64,000 nucleotides of DNA. It comes from Plantago major (Eukaryota; Streptophyta; Magnoliopsida; Lamiales; Plantaginaceae). Below, in pieces: positions 1-9,800 of the stretch (position 1 is its first letter; every line of letters begins with the position of its first letter). A program made the translations under genes and the position numbers. The notes under the pieces are model-generated. The model worked only from the letters and a program-made list of their open reading frames with translations. It ran no database searches and was not told the DNA's origin. The DNA lies in contig CM048840.1 in NCBI GenBank assembly GCA_026545765.1, positions 21,890,765 to 21,954,764 on the forward strand, read 5' to 3'.

Positions 1-267
1 TGCAAAATACGTCCCAAAACCGTATAAATCAACAAAATTTGGGCTACGTTTTTGGTCCATGTGACGTGGATGGTCCGATGTGGCGAATTAAGCAACGAAC
101 TGAAGAATTACCCGACGAATTAACCAAAACACTAAAGAATATATGAAGGACACGTGTCGACTTGTCGTTAAATCTGGGACATTTTATTTAAAATAATATA
201 AAACAATTTTTAGAAAATTATAATTAATTTTTTAAAATAGAAAAATATTTATTTAAATTTTATAAGA
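1..267. other. AT-rich non-coding stretch
   Basis: No credible coding frame, RNA gene or terminal repeat was recognised here. The left half is of mixed composition and the right half is AT-rich. It may be the edge of a repeat that begins outside the window. Confidence 0.4.
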
Positions 268-505
268 GTATGTCTCCTGAGAGACGGTCTCTAAATAATT
301 TATCTAGAGATGGATTTATATTGCATCGACGTTATTAATCAAAACACCTATGTACTCAATACATGATGTTTTTTCATATGACAACAAGATCGACTTATTT
401 CGTTAATAACATAAACGTTTTGATTAATAACATTGATAATTTTATTGATAACATAGGTCGTATCTAGATAAGAGTTATCTAAAGATCGTCTCTCGTGAGA
501 CTTTG
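268..505. mobile_element. MITE-like inverted-repeat element
   Basis: About 240 bp bounded by imperfect inverted repeats of roughly 40 bp. The left arm begins near 271 with TCTCCTGAGAGACGGTCTCT and the right arm ends near 502 with the reverse complement of a very similar string (CTCACGAGAGACGATCT). Both arms continue into an ATCTAGATA-like segment. No coding capacity is visible. The size and structure fit a non-autonomous DNA transposon. I could not identify the superfamily and saw no clear target duplication. Confidence 0.55.
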
Positions 506-1240
506 TGATTTTATATAATGAAAGAAAAATAAAAAAAAGGATTAATAATATACTTACATTAAATAAAAAATTTAAAAAGACCTCATAGGAACTTGGGAAA
601 TTAAAAAAAACAATATTAACAAAATCTTATATTTTATATTTTCAATTTCATTTAATTTTTTTTCTTTTACCTTCTTCGAGGGAAGTTTCATCCATCCACG
701 GCTTCCATGGTTGGAAGCTCTTCCTCGAGCTTCCACGGGAACGAGAAACTTCCCATTAGGAAGCTAGATTTGACGGGAAGCTCCAAACCGGAGCTTCTTG
801 CCGGTGCTTCCATGCAGCTTTGATGGATTATCGGGAAAAACAATTGTCGTTGAACTTAATTAAGGTTTTACCGAGAACACCAAAGTTTTACGAATTTATA
901 ATACCAAATCCAAATTTCAGAAACACTAAATTAATTAGTATTGCAGAAGTTGACTCGAGAGGTCGGTCTCTCGGGAATAACGCTCGATTAAAATAGAATA
1001 ATAGATGGTTGATTTTCAATATAAAGTAAATAACAACTTTTTTTGGTTTTTTGAATAACTTAAAGTAAACAATTAAGCAGAAAGCAATTATAACGAGAAT
1101 TGATGAATTAAGAACTAATAGAGAAAACATGTAGAATTAACCTTCACTTTGATGAATAGTTTATATCAGGAATAATATATAGCAATAGTTACGGCTGAAG
1201 AGTCACACAGGTCATATATCTTATACTAAGGCCCAGTCAG
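506..1240. other. Non-coding, with a cluster of GAAGCTTCC-like words
   Basis: No gene is supported. Between about 675 and 825 the words GAAGCT and AGCTTCC recur many times on both strands (for example near 712, 730, 762, 777 and 795). This gives local dyad symmetry. It could be a degenerate repeat, and nothing shows that it is regulatory. Short frames on the minus strand here have no recognisable similarity. Confidence 0.35.
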
Positions 1241-2030
1241 TAAAGATACCCCATGTAGACTATCGTCTAGCTCAAAGCTGTCACCAGTGGCTAGCTCAAC
1301 AACAAACCTCAGACAGAATATCAACTTATAGACACGACTGACATCTCCTAATATAGTGCAACAGATACTCATGCCCCATGGTAAACACAAATAAACATGC
1401 ATCTTTCCTCAAACAACACAAGAATGAACGACAATCGCATAACCAACATAGATGTTAAAACTGTTCCATCATATATAAACCAAGTAATCAAAGATCCCGG
1501 CTAACCCTTACATAAGTAAGTTAGCCTGACATAACTGAAAGTAAATAACATGTAAACTAAATTGAAATCATGTTTGAAACAACTAAACCGTTAGAAGATG
1601 GAGAGTGTCGACTCTCAGCTTCTCTTCTTCGATTTCTATCCTGTAGATATCGATCATATGAGCTTCTGGCTGCCTTGAAGTCTTCCTGATTGCTCGCTAA
1701 TGGCTAGGGTTCTGGGGTTTCACTTCCCCGAGGACTAATTCTCTCTCAGAAGAGATGCCTTGTGGTACGGAACCCTCATGTTTTGAGTTGTGTGTTGAAT
1801 ATGAGACCCCAAGGGTCTTATTTATACTGGAAATTTCGTGCCCTAGCCGCCCTTTGCTGTGCAAGGAATGTTCTGGAAGGCGGGCTTCAGATTGACAGAC
1901 CAGAAAACAGCCCAATTCTAGAAGTTTCACTGCACTGCGGTCGACAGGCGACCGCAACCAAGTTCTATCTGTTTTCCTTCGTTCTTCAATTTCGAGTTTC
2001 GTAACTTCATTTCCTCAGAAAGTTGTAGCA
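1241..2030 (-). promoter_or_regulatory. LTR-like promoter segment on the minus strand (uncertain)
   Basis: Read on the minus strand, a TATAAATAA box lies at 1826-1818, just upstream of a short GACCC/GGGTC dyad. It is followed by a leader-like stretch containing AACCCTAGCC. This layout is common in plant LTR retrotransposon promoters. I could not define TG/CA ends, a PBS or a partner LTR, so the call is tentative. The 86-codon minus frame at 1697-1957 lies in this leader and looks like chance. Confidence 0.25.
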
Positions 2031-2844
2031 TCAATTACCTTCGCATTTGTTGGTCACATGATATGTTTCGACACCTCGAACTCCGTGCAATTGCCAAATT
2101 AGCGTATTCACTTAACTTTCTCAATTTCGCCCAAATATGATGTTTTGGCCCATCGTGCAATTCCTCGAAAACGCGATCATGACCTACAAAATACACAAGA
2201 AGTTGGTAATTGGCCATAAAATGATACAAATATTAAATCCTGGGCAAAAAACGAGGGTCTAAATCGCACATTTAATTGTCACATCAAGCTTCAATGGAAG
2301 ATTTTTTTAAAAATAAAATATAAAATTATAATAATTTATGAAGTAATATATAATGATTGTAGTTGCAAGTAATTAGATAGGGCAATATAAATTTTTATAA
2401 GTAATATTTTTTTTTAATTTTTGAAATTTGTTGGAAGTTATAAGGACCTAATTAAGTTTTTTTAAACTCAATGCCCTAGATTTTGAGAATTAGATGTCAA
2501 TAAGGACTACATTGCAATTTTTAAAAATTAATTTGGACCTAATTGATAACTTTTAAAGTTTTAGGGACTTAATTGAACCTTTATGTAAACTCAAATTGAA
2601 AAGGATGACCACTTAGAGGACGAAAAGTGCAATTCACCAATTAAGACTCTTTTAGACATGTTGTGTATTGGGTCGTTAGGGTTAGTGGTTGTTAGGGTTT
2701 CTTAACTATTTAAACATTATAGATATCATCTTTTCATTCGTTGTTGAATATTGAATAGATCTTAGGCTTAATTTACCTTCGCAAGGTTATAGTCAAGTGG
2801 TGATTACTCCACGAGTCAGTCTTGCGAGAGACCCCTATATATAG
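2031..2844. other. Non-coding repeat-derived sequence
   Basis: No gene was recognised. 2400-2590 is full of phrases such as GGACCTAATTGATAAC and TAGGGACTTAATTGAA, a style typical of decayed plant repeat DNA. 2690-2820 resembles a retroelement leader (a TATTTAAAC box near 2707, then a transcribed-looking stretch) but no ends could be fixed. Confidence 0.3.
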
Positions 2845-2873
2845 GAGAGTCTCGAAAGTCCCCTTCAAATGTT

Positions 2874-4080
2874 AAAACTAGACAATTATACCTTTTTTTT
2901 TCGACTTGGTTTTTGATGATTTTTCGCGGATCTTTTGACCCGGATTCATTAAAAATGGGTCAAGTATAAATAAGAAATTTACCATATTCCTAGACAATAT
3001 AATGTAAAAACTAGAGAATTTCTCGCATAAACTAGACAATATAATGTAAAAACTAGACAATATAATGTAAATTTAATATCATGTAAAAACTAGAGAATTC
3101 CTTCCATAAACTAAACAATACAGTGTAAAAACTAGACAATATTGACAATTATGTTTCACTAAGTAAATTTCTGGATAAGTAATAAAACTAGACAATTTAT
3201 TTACAAAACTAGTCAATTCAGTTACAAAACTAGACAATATCATCATCAGTTCAAAAACAATAATTTTTCTTCGATTGCTTTAGTTTATTCAGAGCATTCT
3301 TCTTCAAATCATCCAATACACCATCTTCAAAATAATCATCAGCAGAAGGTCTCTTAGATCCTTGCAAGGAAAAGGAGTTCCTTGGAACAACTCCATATGC
3401 TTCATCAGAAAAACACCACAGTCAGAAGTTCCAAGTTTACCAGTCCAATCAAGCTTGACAATTTATAAAAAAACATAGAACATTTATACAAAAACTAGAG
3501 AATCCCTATCATAAACTAGACAATATAATATAAAAACTAGAGAATTCCTCTCATAAACTAGACAATATAATGTAAAAACTAAAGAATTCCTCTAATAAAC
3601 TAGACATATAATATAAAAACTAGAGAATTCCTCTCATAAACTAGTATAATGTAAAAACTAGACAATATAATGTAAAAACTAGATAATATAATGTAAATTT
3701 AATATCATGTAAAAACTAGAGAATTCCTTTCATAAACTAAACAATATAGTGTAAAAACTAGACAATATAGACAATTATGTTTATGTTTGATAATAAAACT
3801 AGACAATATTTCGTAAAAACTAGACAATATCCTCTAAAAACTAGACAAATATGTTGAGATCAGTTAGTAAATTTGATAGTTGAAGGTGAAGGTGAAAATG
3901 TAAAAACTAGAGAATTCCTAGACAATATAATGTAAAAACTAGAGAATTCCTCGCATAAACTAGACAATATGATGTAAAAACTAGACAATATAATGTAACA
4001 ACTAAACAGTTTCACACACAAAATTCAGAAAAATCTATACCATGAAAAACTAGACAATATATGCAAGAAACTAGACAATT
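2874..4080. repeat. Array of the ACTAGACAAT / ACTAGAGAATTCCTC words
   Basis: Dozens of near-identical words are packed into 1.2 kb. One is AAAACTAGACAATATAATGT. The other is AAAACTAGAGAATTCCTC followed by (T/G)CATAAACTAGACAAT. In places they alternate to give a higher-order unit of about 42 bp. The array is interrupted at 3243-3458 by the Ulp1-like relic. A single copy recurs at the far end of the element (near 5457) in inverted orientation. Arrays of a short subterminal word are what transposase-binding regions look like in several plant DNA transposons, but that role is inferred. Confidence 0.75.
3243..3458 (-). pseudogene. Ulp1-like (C48) protease C-terminal relic
   Basis: On the minus strand, 3454 downward reads LDWTGKLGTSDCGVFLMKHM, then ELFQGTPF. 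The SDCGVFLMKHMELF segment matches the catalytic-cysteine motif of Ulp1/SENP SUMO proteases (the D-C-G core), which in plants is often followed by MKxME. A second open stretch, in a different frame, reads ADDYFEDGVLDDLKKNAL and ends at a stop near 3251. The change of frame after the motif, the absence of the His/Asp half of the catalytic triad and the short length show a decayed fragment, not a working protease. It sits inside the repeat array of a MULE-like element; Ulp1-like genes are known cargo of such elements. Confidence 0.6.
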
Positions 4081-4399
4081 TATGCAAGTATTTATGAAAG
4101 ACTTTCTCCATCTAACGAAGAAAAGAATTCTGGATCCACTCAACATTCTTCTTACTCATACACAAGTACACAACTAAAACACCAAACTCGTGATATTGCC
4201 TCTATTGTCCATAAATCACTATCACCATGCTTGATCTAACCAACACATTTTTCATCAAATTTAAGCACATGAAGCAATCGAAACAGTCAATTTGGCAGAT
4301 TGCTAATACAAAATGATAGGCGATTATGAGTTCAGGCGAAATAGAATGCAGAAATCATACCTGAAATTAATCTGGATCAAGCAAATAGGGAGGAATATG

Positions 4400-5180
4400 G
4401 TGGTAATTCACTCCGATCGATCTCGATCTCCATCTCAACTCCTCGGATCGATCTCCGATCTCAACTCCTCATTTTGATCCCCGATCTCCAGCAACAGTCT
4501 CATTCAAGATCGATCCAACCATTGGAAAACCCAAACAGAGCACAACAACAACCGAAAACTCAAAAAAACAGAACTAAGCTAGAATTAAACAGTAAAAATT
4601 AGAGTAAGAAATTAAGTATGAATCCCAAATTCATAATCATACTCTTGGTTATCTTAATCGATCCTTGAACATGAACACGTAAATCAAGTAGAAATCGATT
4701 AATCGAAATAGGAGTAGAAGTGGAAGTGAACGAAAGTTGGCGAAGTTGTAATTTATATACCTGGAGACGGAGACAGTCCAAGGAGTGACGATCTGATCCT
4801 CGGTGGCGCGATCCTCACCGTAGATGTTCTCAACTTCACCGCCGCAAGTCCACTGCGGGCTCAGATCCAGCAACGTTTCACCACCTCTCTGTTCCTTCAT
4901 TAGGCTCTCCATTTTCTCTCTTCCTTTTCTCTCTCTACTTCTCAATTCTCAAACACATAATAGTAGTTGCTTCTCTCGGATTGATCCTAATGGAGCAGCA
5001 AAATATATACTCCTATAAACATGGACATCTCCGATCTCAACTCCTCAATTCGATCTCTGATCTCAGCTCCTCCGTCCGATCTCCGTCGATCTCCAATCTC
5101 CGGCTACAGTTCGATCGATCCATTGAAAACTCTAATAGAGCACAACAACAACTGAAAATTCAAAAAAAAGTATAAAACCA
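4400..5180. repeat. Direct repeats flanking the captured segment
   Basis: A CTCCGATCTCAACTCCTC-type segment at about 4410-4580 is repeated in direct orientation at about 5025-5175. Each copy runs from a run of GATCTCCGATC words through a CCATTG-AAAAC...AGAGCACAACAACAAC stretch. The malic-enzyme exon and its leader lie between the two copies. This fits either a segmental duplication of the element's own internal sequence or a capture event bounded by it. Confidence 0.6.
4761..4912 (-). pseudogene. NADP-ME: Captured exon 1 of NADP-dependent malic enzyme
   Basis: The minus strand from an ATG at 4912 encodes about 50 residues beginning MESLMKEQRGGETLLDLSP and continuing GGEVENIYGEDRATEDQ and VTPWTVSVS. 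This is the characteristic N-terminus of plant cytosolic NADP-malic enzyme (oxidative decarboxylation of malate to pyruvate and CO2 with NADPH production), where V-YGED-ATEDQLVTPW is highly conserved. The reading ends at AG|GTATAT, a good splice donor, with the first intronic bases at 4760-4759. This is where the genuine first exon would end, just before the conserved SGYTLLRDP. No later exon is present. A purine-rich leader (GAGAGAAAAGGAAGAGAG, on the minus strand) precedes the ATG and may be the gene's own 5' UTR. It lies inside a MULE-like element, so it is a transduplicated gene piece and not a malic enzyme gene. An in-frame ATG 11 codons upstream is ignored because MES is the family start. 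Confidence 0.8.
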
Positions 5181-5520
5181 ACTGAAACAATTTCAAAAAC
5201 TAAAATCGAACATGGAAAAACAACAAAACCTGAAGAATCGCGAGTTGGACAATCAGGAATTTGTAAACCTAGGTTGAATCGCCAAAATTGATGAAAACTG
5301 CCAGAGAGAAAGGAGAAAGGCGATGAATGATATAAAAAAGGGAAAAGAAACTGAAAATTACTATTTATTCAGACTGAAACCGGGTTAAAAACAGATGTGA
5401 CCCGGATCCATTAAAAAAACAGCCCGTGAAATTAGGATCCGCAAAAATGACAAACATAGACAATTTTATGCTTAATATGATGGACTTTTTGGACTCTCAC
5501 TAATAGCTAGGACTTTTATG

Positions 5521-6641
5521 AGACTTTGTATTATTCCACGGTTGATCATTAGAGGTAAGAGATCATCTCTAATGCTCCGTCTGGGTCTCAAGAACAGTGA
5601 TATAGTGATATGTTCTGCCTACTAAGTGATCATGCTAGTTATTATGTTATTTGATATGTGATTGTGATCTTGAGTTCCATCAATAAGCCTACATCCAATC
5701 CACGCGAGAGGAAACGAAGAAATCCACCACAAACCACTGGAAAATTACAGAGATGTGCCAGAGCTCTAACGAAACAACTATCGTCTATATTCCTCCATTA
5801 ACCACACATTCTAATCAAGGTTATGTGAGTTGCCTGTACTATAGGCGAATCACCAGGCGTGCTTAGATTCTCTTCGATTCGTGTCTGGTTCGCTGATGTA
5901 GCAAATTGGAGATCGTAGTGTAAAGATCGAACACAATTTTCAGTTGTTCTTATTCGCCTGGGTTCGCTTTGTGATTCTCTAAATACAGATAATCGGGGAA
6001 ATTAAGGTAAATTGACAAAAGTGGACGTTTGGATCGGTGCCGGTATCTTTAGAAGCGAATCAAATTATAAATAGTAGCGATTCACGTTCCAAAAATGAAC
6101 GAAGCACACTCTAAAACTTAACGAATCACATTCCAAAAAGTGGAGAATTGTGCTCCAAAAATTAAAGAATTGACACTCTGTGATTCTCTAGCGAATCGAT
6201 TCTCCAAGAAATGGAGATTCGTGAACCACCATTCACGTTTCACGCTCCACGAACCAGGTAACACTCATCATTATGCTAAACAATCGATAAAATTACAGTG
6301 CAAATCTGAATGAATTGCACGAGGTTCAAATACAATTACAAAGAAGAACAATAGTAGCAGCGACAGTTGGATTAAAACAACGAACAGGATCCAACGGCTT
6401 AGCGATTGATCCGCGTTCGCAGTGGCAGTTAGCTGTTAGAACAAATGCACGTGTCATCCAGTAATTGCATAAACTTCCTTGAAAATAAGTGCAGGCACAA
6501 CCAAAAGTTCCAAAACTTCACAGTTTCAGTTTCCATATCATGTTTGGCCGAATTACTTGTACACTTTTGAAAAATCAAAACAGAGAAAAAAATAATCAAC
6601 ATGTCATTTGTTGAGATACAGGAAAAATCCTCCATTTGGTC
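5521..6641. other. Anonymous sequence with repeated GCGAATC words
   Basis: No gene or transposon could be identified. From about 5840 to 6250 the words CGAATC / GATTCG and GTGATTC recur frequently, often near TCTCC. The stretch 6540-6600 faintly resembles the beginning of MFS intron 1 seen downstream (a run like AAAATCAAAACAGAGAAAAA). If that is real, copy A's first exon would be expected just upstream of it, but no such exon is there. Confidence 0.35.
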
Positions 6642-7408
6642 TTCTACGTTTACCACTCTGCACATTTGGTCTTCTAAGATTTTCGCTGCCACTTTTGGTC
6701 TTCTCAGTTATCGAAAATTTAAATTTTTGTACTCTGATGATTCCGGCCAAATTATTTTAAATTGGGGAATTCACCCCAATTGTTTGATCATGTGAATTAA
6801 TGATAAATCACTACCTAATTGTCAAACTTTCATTATTGAATTAGCCATACACTTCATATGTTTCTAGGCGATTCACGTGACATCATCGAATGATAAAAGT
6901 CTTGGATAAAACTATAACACACTTGACCATCCTTTACTCCAACAACATCTAGGGTTATTCGAATAATATCATATCACACCAGGTAAATCCGTAACCCCCC
7001 TCTTATTAAGACTGAAGAATGTTCTTGTTATGTGTGTCTGATACCGATTATATAAGCAGTGATTCAAATGCAAAGTTTAATGTACTCTGGCAATTAAATA
7101 TAAAATATAAAAATAGAAAGATTAAAATCATAACCCTAATTATGTGTAGATCGTGTTTGGCGTTTGATTAGAATTTTTGGGGAAGCAGAAATATGCTTGA
7201 TGTATTTTAATCCATTTAATTTGCCTTTCCTTTTCAACTTAATTATAAGGCTAATTCTTACTAATTCATCATTTTGAAATAAATATGGAGTGAATTTCCC
7301 GTAACTTAAAATTATTTTGCTGAAATTGTCGCCGAAGTATCAAAATTAGAATTTTAGATAACTTACAAGACCAAAAGTGGCAGTAGAATACTTACCGGAG
7401 AGTAGTAA
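6642..7408. mobile_element. Long-armed inverted-repeat (foldback) element
   Basis: The left arm (about 6642-6777) and right arm (about 7287-7408) are imperfect inverted copies about 120-135 bp long. Both read through ACCACTCT or ACTACTCT, then CTGCCACTTTTGGTCTT, then AAATTATTTTAA or AAAATAATTTTAA, and end in GGGGAATTCACCCC or GGGAAATTCACTCC. The 510 bp between the arms has no coding capacity. This is the shape of a non-autonomous foldback or MULE-like element. It lies just upstream of the recognisable part of MFS copy A intron 1. Confidence 0.6.
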
Positions 7409-7611
7409 ACATATGAAGTATGTGTACTAGCACTAGTTCTGTACAATGTTTGGATAATCATGTTTAGGTGTCGATCATAAGACAATCTTAGATGAAGAAT
7501 TGCATTTTAGAGGGGTTGTTTGATGGCAGACAGCGCAATAAAGTGTAATGACCGAAGAAAATGGCTAGCGATTAGGATATGTTACATTTACTTGTTTCGT
7601 ATACTATGTAG

Positions 7612-8896
7612 GTGGCGATATGTAGAGGCCTGAACGGGATCGGCCTAGCAATAGTAATCCCAGCAGTGTCATCCCTTGTTGCTGACTCAACCGATGACAG
7701 TAACCGTGGCACTGCATTTGGGTTGCTCCAACTAACTGCCAGTTTAGGTTCCATCATGGGCGGATTTGTTACCGTTCTACTAGCATCCTCCTCATACATG
7801 GGAATCCCTGGCTGGAGAGTCGCTTTCCACCTAGTTGCACTACTAAGTGTGCTAATTTGTATTCTGGTTCGCTTCTTTGCCAAAGACCCTCACTATTTTG
7901 ACAACGATGGTACCATTAAGAATCGAGCAGAACCCAAATCCTTCAAACGAGAAGTGAATGACTTGATCAAGGAAGCAAAAGCAGTTATGAAAGTGCCCTC
8001 GTTTCAGTTACTGGTAGGGCAAGGTGTTTCAGGATCATTCCCAATGTCAGCTCTTTCATTTGCGACAATGTGGTTAGAGTTAATGGGATTCTCTCATCAG
8101 ACAACAGCGTTTCTTTGGACTATGTTTAATGTTTCTTTATCCTTTGGAGGACTGGTTGGTGGATTGATGGGTGATGCTGTTGCAAAACGGTTGCCTGATT
8201 CTGGGAGGATTATCCTGGCACAGATAAGCAATGGTTTGGCTATACCTTTAGCCGCGATTCTGATGCTGGCATTGCCTACTGATCCTCCTGTAGCTGTAAC
8301 ATATGGTTTGGTGTTTGTTATCATGGGATTGATGATCTCATGGAGCGCTGCTGCTACTATCAGGTACTTATCCCTAAACCATTGTACTATAGCTCTTTTT
8401 TTATTTTATTTTTTATTTTTTTGAATCAAGTCTATTTGTTTTTCTGATACTTCATTTCCGTCCGTGCAGTCCAATCTTTGCAGAAATAGTTCCAGAAAAA
8501 TCTCGAACAAGTATCTATGCTCTGGACAGGTTCTTTGAGTCTATACTAGCTTCATTTGCAGCACCTGTTGTTGGGATATTAGCGCAGCAAGTCTATGGCT
8601 ACAAACCTGTGGGAGAAGGAGCTGAAACAGATAGACAAAACGCAGCAGCACTTGGCAAAGCCTTGTATACATCTTTAAGCATCCCGACGGTAATCTGTTG
8701 TGCCATCTTTTCGTTTCTGTATTGTACGTATCCAAGGGACAGGAATCGAGCTAGAATGGAGGCTCTGATCGAATCAGATGTGCAACCTGTGGATGATGAA
8801 AGTTCCGGTGCCATTGAAGAATATTCATCAGTTCGCGAAACTGTATTTAGTCATCAAAGAGATTATGAACAGGGATTATTGTCTCATGAGAGGTGA
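7612..8896 (+). CDS. MFS transporter copy A, exons 2 and 3
   Basis: A plant major facilitator superfamily protein of the group that includes Arabidopsis UNE2; substrate unknown, membrane-located. Exon 2 is 7612-8363 and exon 3 is 8470-8896 (TGA at 8894), separated by a 106-bp GT...AG intron that splits a serine codon. Exon 2 starts after TATGTAG with VAICRGLNGIGLAIVIPA, in phase with exon 1 of copy C, which ends STYLQ. About 392 residues are encoded. I count about nine hydrophobic segments, including GSIMGGFVTVLLASS, AFHLVALLSVLICILV, MFNVSLSFGGLVGGLMG and VFVIMGLMISWSAAA. The loop GDAVAKRLPDSGR is MFS motif A-like. The tail after CTYPRDRNRARM is hydrophilic. Both exons are open without damage. 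Exon 1 (about 96 codons, two to three membrane spans) was not found upstream; it either lies outside the window beyond a transposon-filled intron or is lost. Using GTG 7612 as a start would be wrong. Confidence 0.85.
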
Positions 8897-9235
8897 TGAT
8901 ATACTCAGATCTCAGATATATATATAAGTTCTAAATCTAGGGCATGTTGCACGGAAAACTCTTAATACAGATTGAATTTGGAGTGATAAATATACTAAGT
9001 AATAATCAAAAAATGAAGAAAAAAGGTTGGTTGCAAAGGATTCTCAGAATGTATTTGGGGATATTCACAATCCTTTTTCATCTCTTTATGTAGTAAGGTA
9101 TTGTGATTTCACAACTATAATTGAATCAAGATCTGTTTTAATTTTATAGATTGTTGTAATAGAAAAAGTTTCCAGATTGAGCCAATTCGAGACGTTTCCA
9201 TCTATAGGCTGAGATGATTGGGCCGATGTGCAAAA
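8897..9235 (+). other. 3' flank of MFS copy A, shared with copy C
   Basis: Probable 3' UTR and downstream DNA. Stretches such as TTGCAAAGGATTCTCAGAAT (near 9033) and ATCTCTTTATGTA recur after copy C (near 56915-56975). Similarity continues to a CGAGACG...CATCTATA segment near 9190-9215 and 57100-57118. The duplicated block therefore extended at least this far beyond the stop codon. Confidence 0.6.
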
Positions 9236-9800
9236 CGTATGGTTTGGCATTGCCTAGTGAATCACTCGTAGCAGTAACGTATGGTCTGGCATTCTTTGTC
9301 ATGGGATTGATCATCTCATGGAACTCTCCTGCTAAAAACAAGTTCTAATCCCTGAACTGTTACCTGATTGTTATCAAGCCTATGTCATTTCCTGATATTT
9401 TATTTTTGTTTCGTACAGTCCAATCTTTGAAAAATTGTTGTGGAAAAGTCCTGAACAAGCATTTATGCTATGGACAGGTCGTTAGAGTCCATACTAGCTT
9501 CATTTGCAGCACCTGTTGTTGGGATATTAGCCCAACATGTGTTTGGATATAAAGAAAACGCAGCAGCACTTTGTTAGGTATCCCAATGGCAATCTGCTGA
9601 ACGATCTATCATTTCTGTATTGTACATATCCAAGGGATAGGAATCGCGCTAGGATGGATGCTCTAATTGAATCAGACGTGAAACCTGTGGAAGAAAAGAA
9701 CTCTGTTGCCATTGATGAACACTCACCAGTTCGAGTTTTTGTATTCACTCAGACGAAGTGATGAGGATTATGAGCAGGGACTATTGTCTCATGACTCATG
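9236..9800 (+). pseudogene. MFS transporter copy B, 3' scrap
   Basis: Decayed remains of the end of exon 2, intron 2 and exon 3 of the same MFS gene. 9236-9339 parallels copy A exon 2 from LALPTDPPVAVTYGL to the exon end (here LALPSESLVAVTYGLAF and so on). The intron follows to the CAG near 9417. Exon 3 from 9418 retains ESILASFAAPVVGILAQ, LYCTYPRDRNRARMDALIES and the acidic tail. It has lost the loop that carries GYKPVGEGAETDRQNAAA apart from a few residues. It also has altered splice sites, a frame change and premature stops (for example CTATGGACAGGTCGTTAG in place of ALDRFFES). Everything upstream of the exon 2 tail is missing. It lies directly after copy A and just before copy C. Confidence 0.8.

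Larger units (their letters stand above)
2845..5520 (-). mobile_element. MULE-like element with Ulp1 relic and captured host exon
   Basis: An approximately 2.7 kb element with degenerate inverted ends. The left end near 2848-2945 (GAGAGTCTCGAAAGTCC, then an ACTAGACAAT word, then CGCGGATC...GACCCGGAT) mirrors the reverse complement of about 5385-5515 (GAGAGTCCAAAAAGTCC, then TTGTCTATG, then GCGGATC and GGATCCGGGTC). Inside are a long array of a short repeated word, a Ulp1-like protease relic on the minus strand and a fragment of NADP-malic enzyme, also minus. Ulp1-like (C48) genes are established passengers of some plant Mutator-like elements (the Kaonashi type), and capture of host exons is the Pack-MULE habit. 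No MuDR-type transposase was seen, so it is non-autonomous. Exact ends and the target duplication are not settled; a CACTA or other TIR class is an alternative. Confidence 0.5.

Noticed and set aside
675-825. Heat-shock-element-like cluster (GAAnnTTC words)
   Set aside because: No gene is positioned to use it and the words fit a degenerate GAAGCTTCC repeat; kept only as a note in the feature list.
2874-4080. CRISPR-like array because short words recur with variable spacers
   Set aside because: The repeats are irregularly spaced, only partly identical, in a eukaryotic transposon, with no cas genes; it is a transposon subterminal array.
4824-5175. Plus-strand frames over the malic-enzyme leader and CTCCGATC repeats
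   Set aside because: They lie opposite the captured exon or in low-complexity CTC/GATC repeats and have no recognisable domain.
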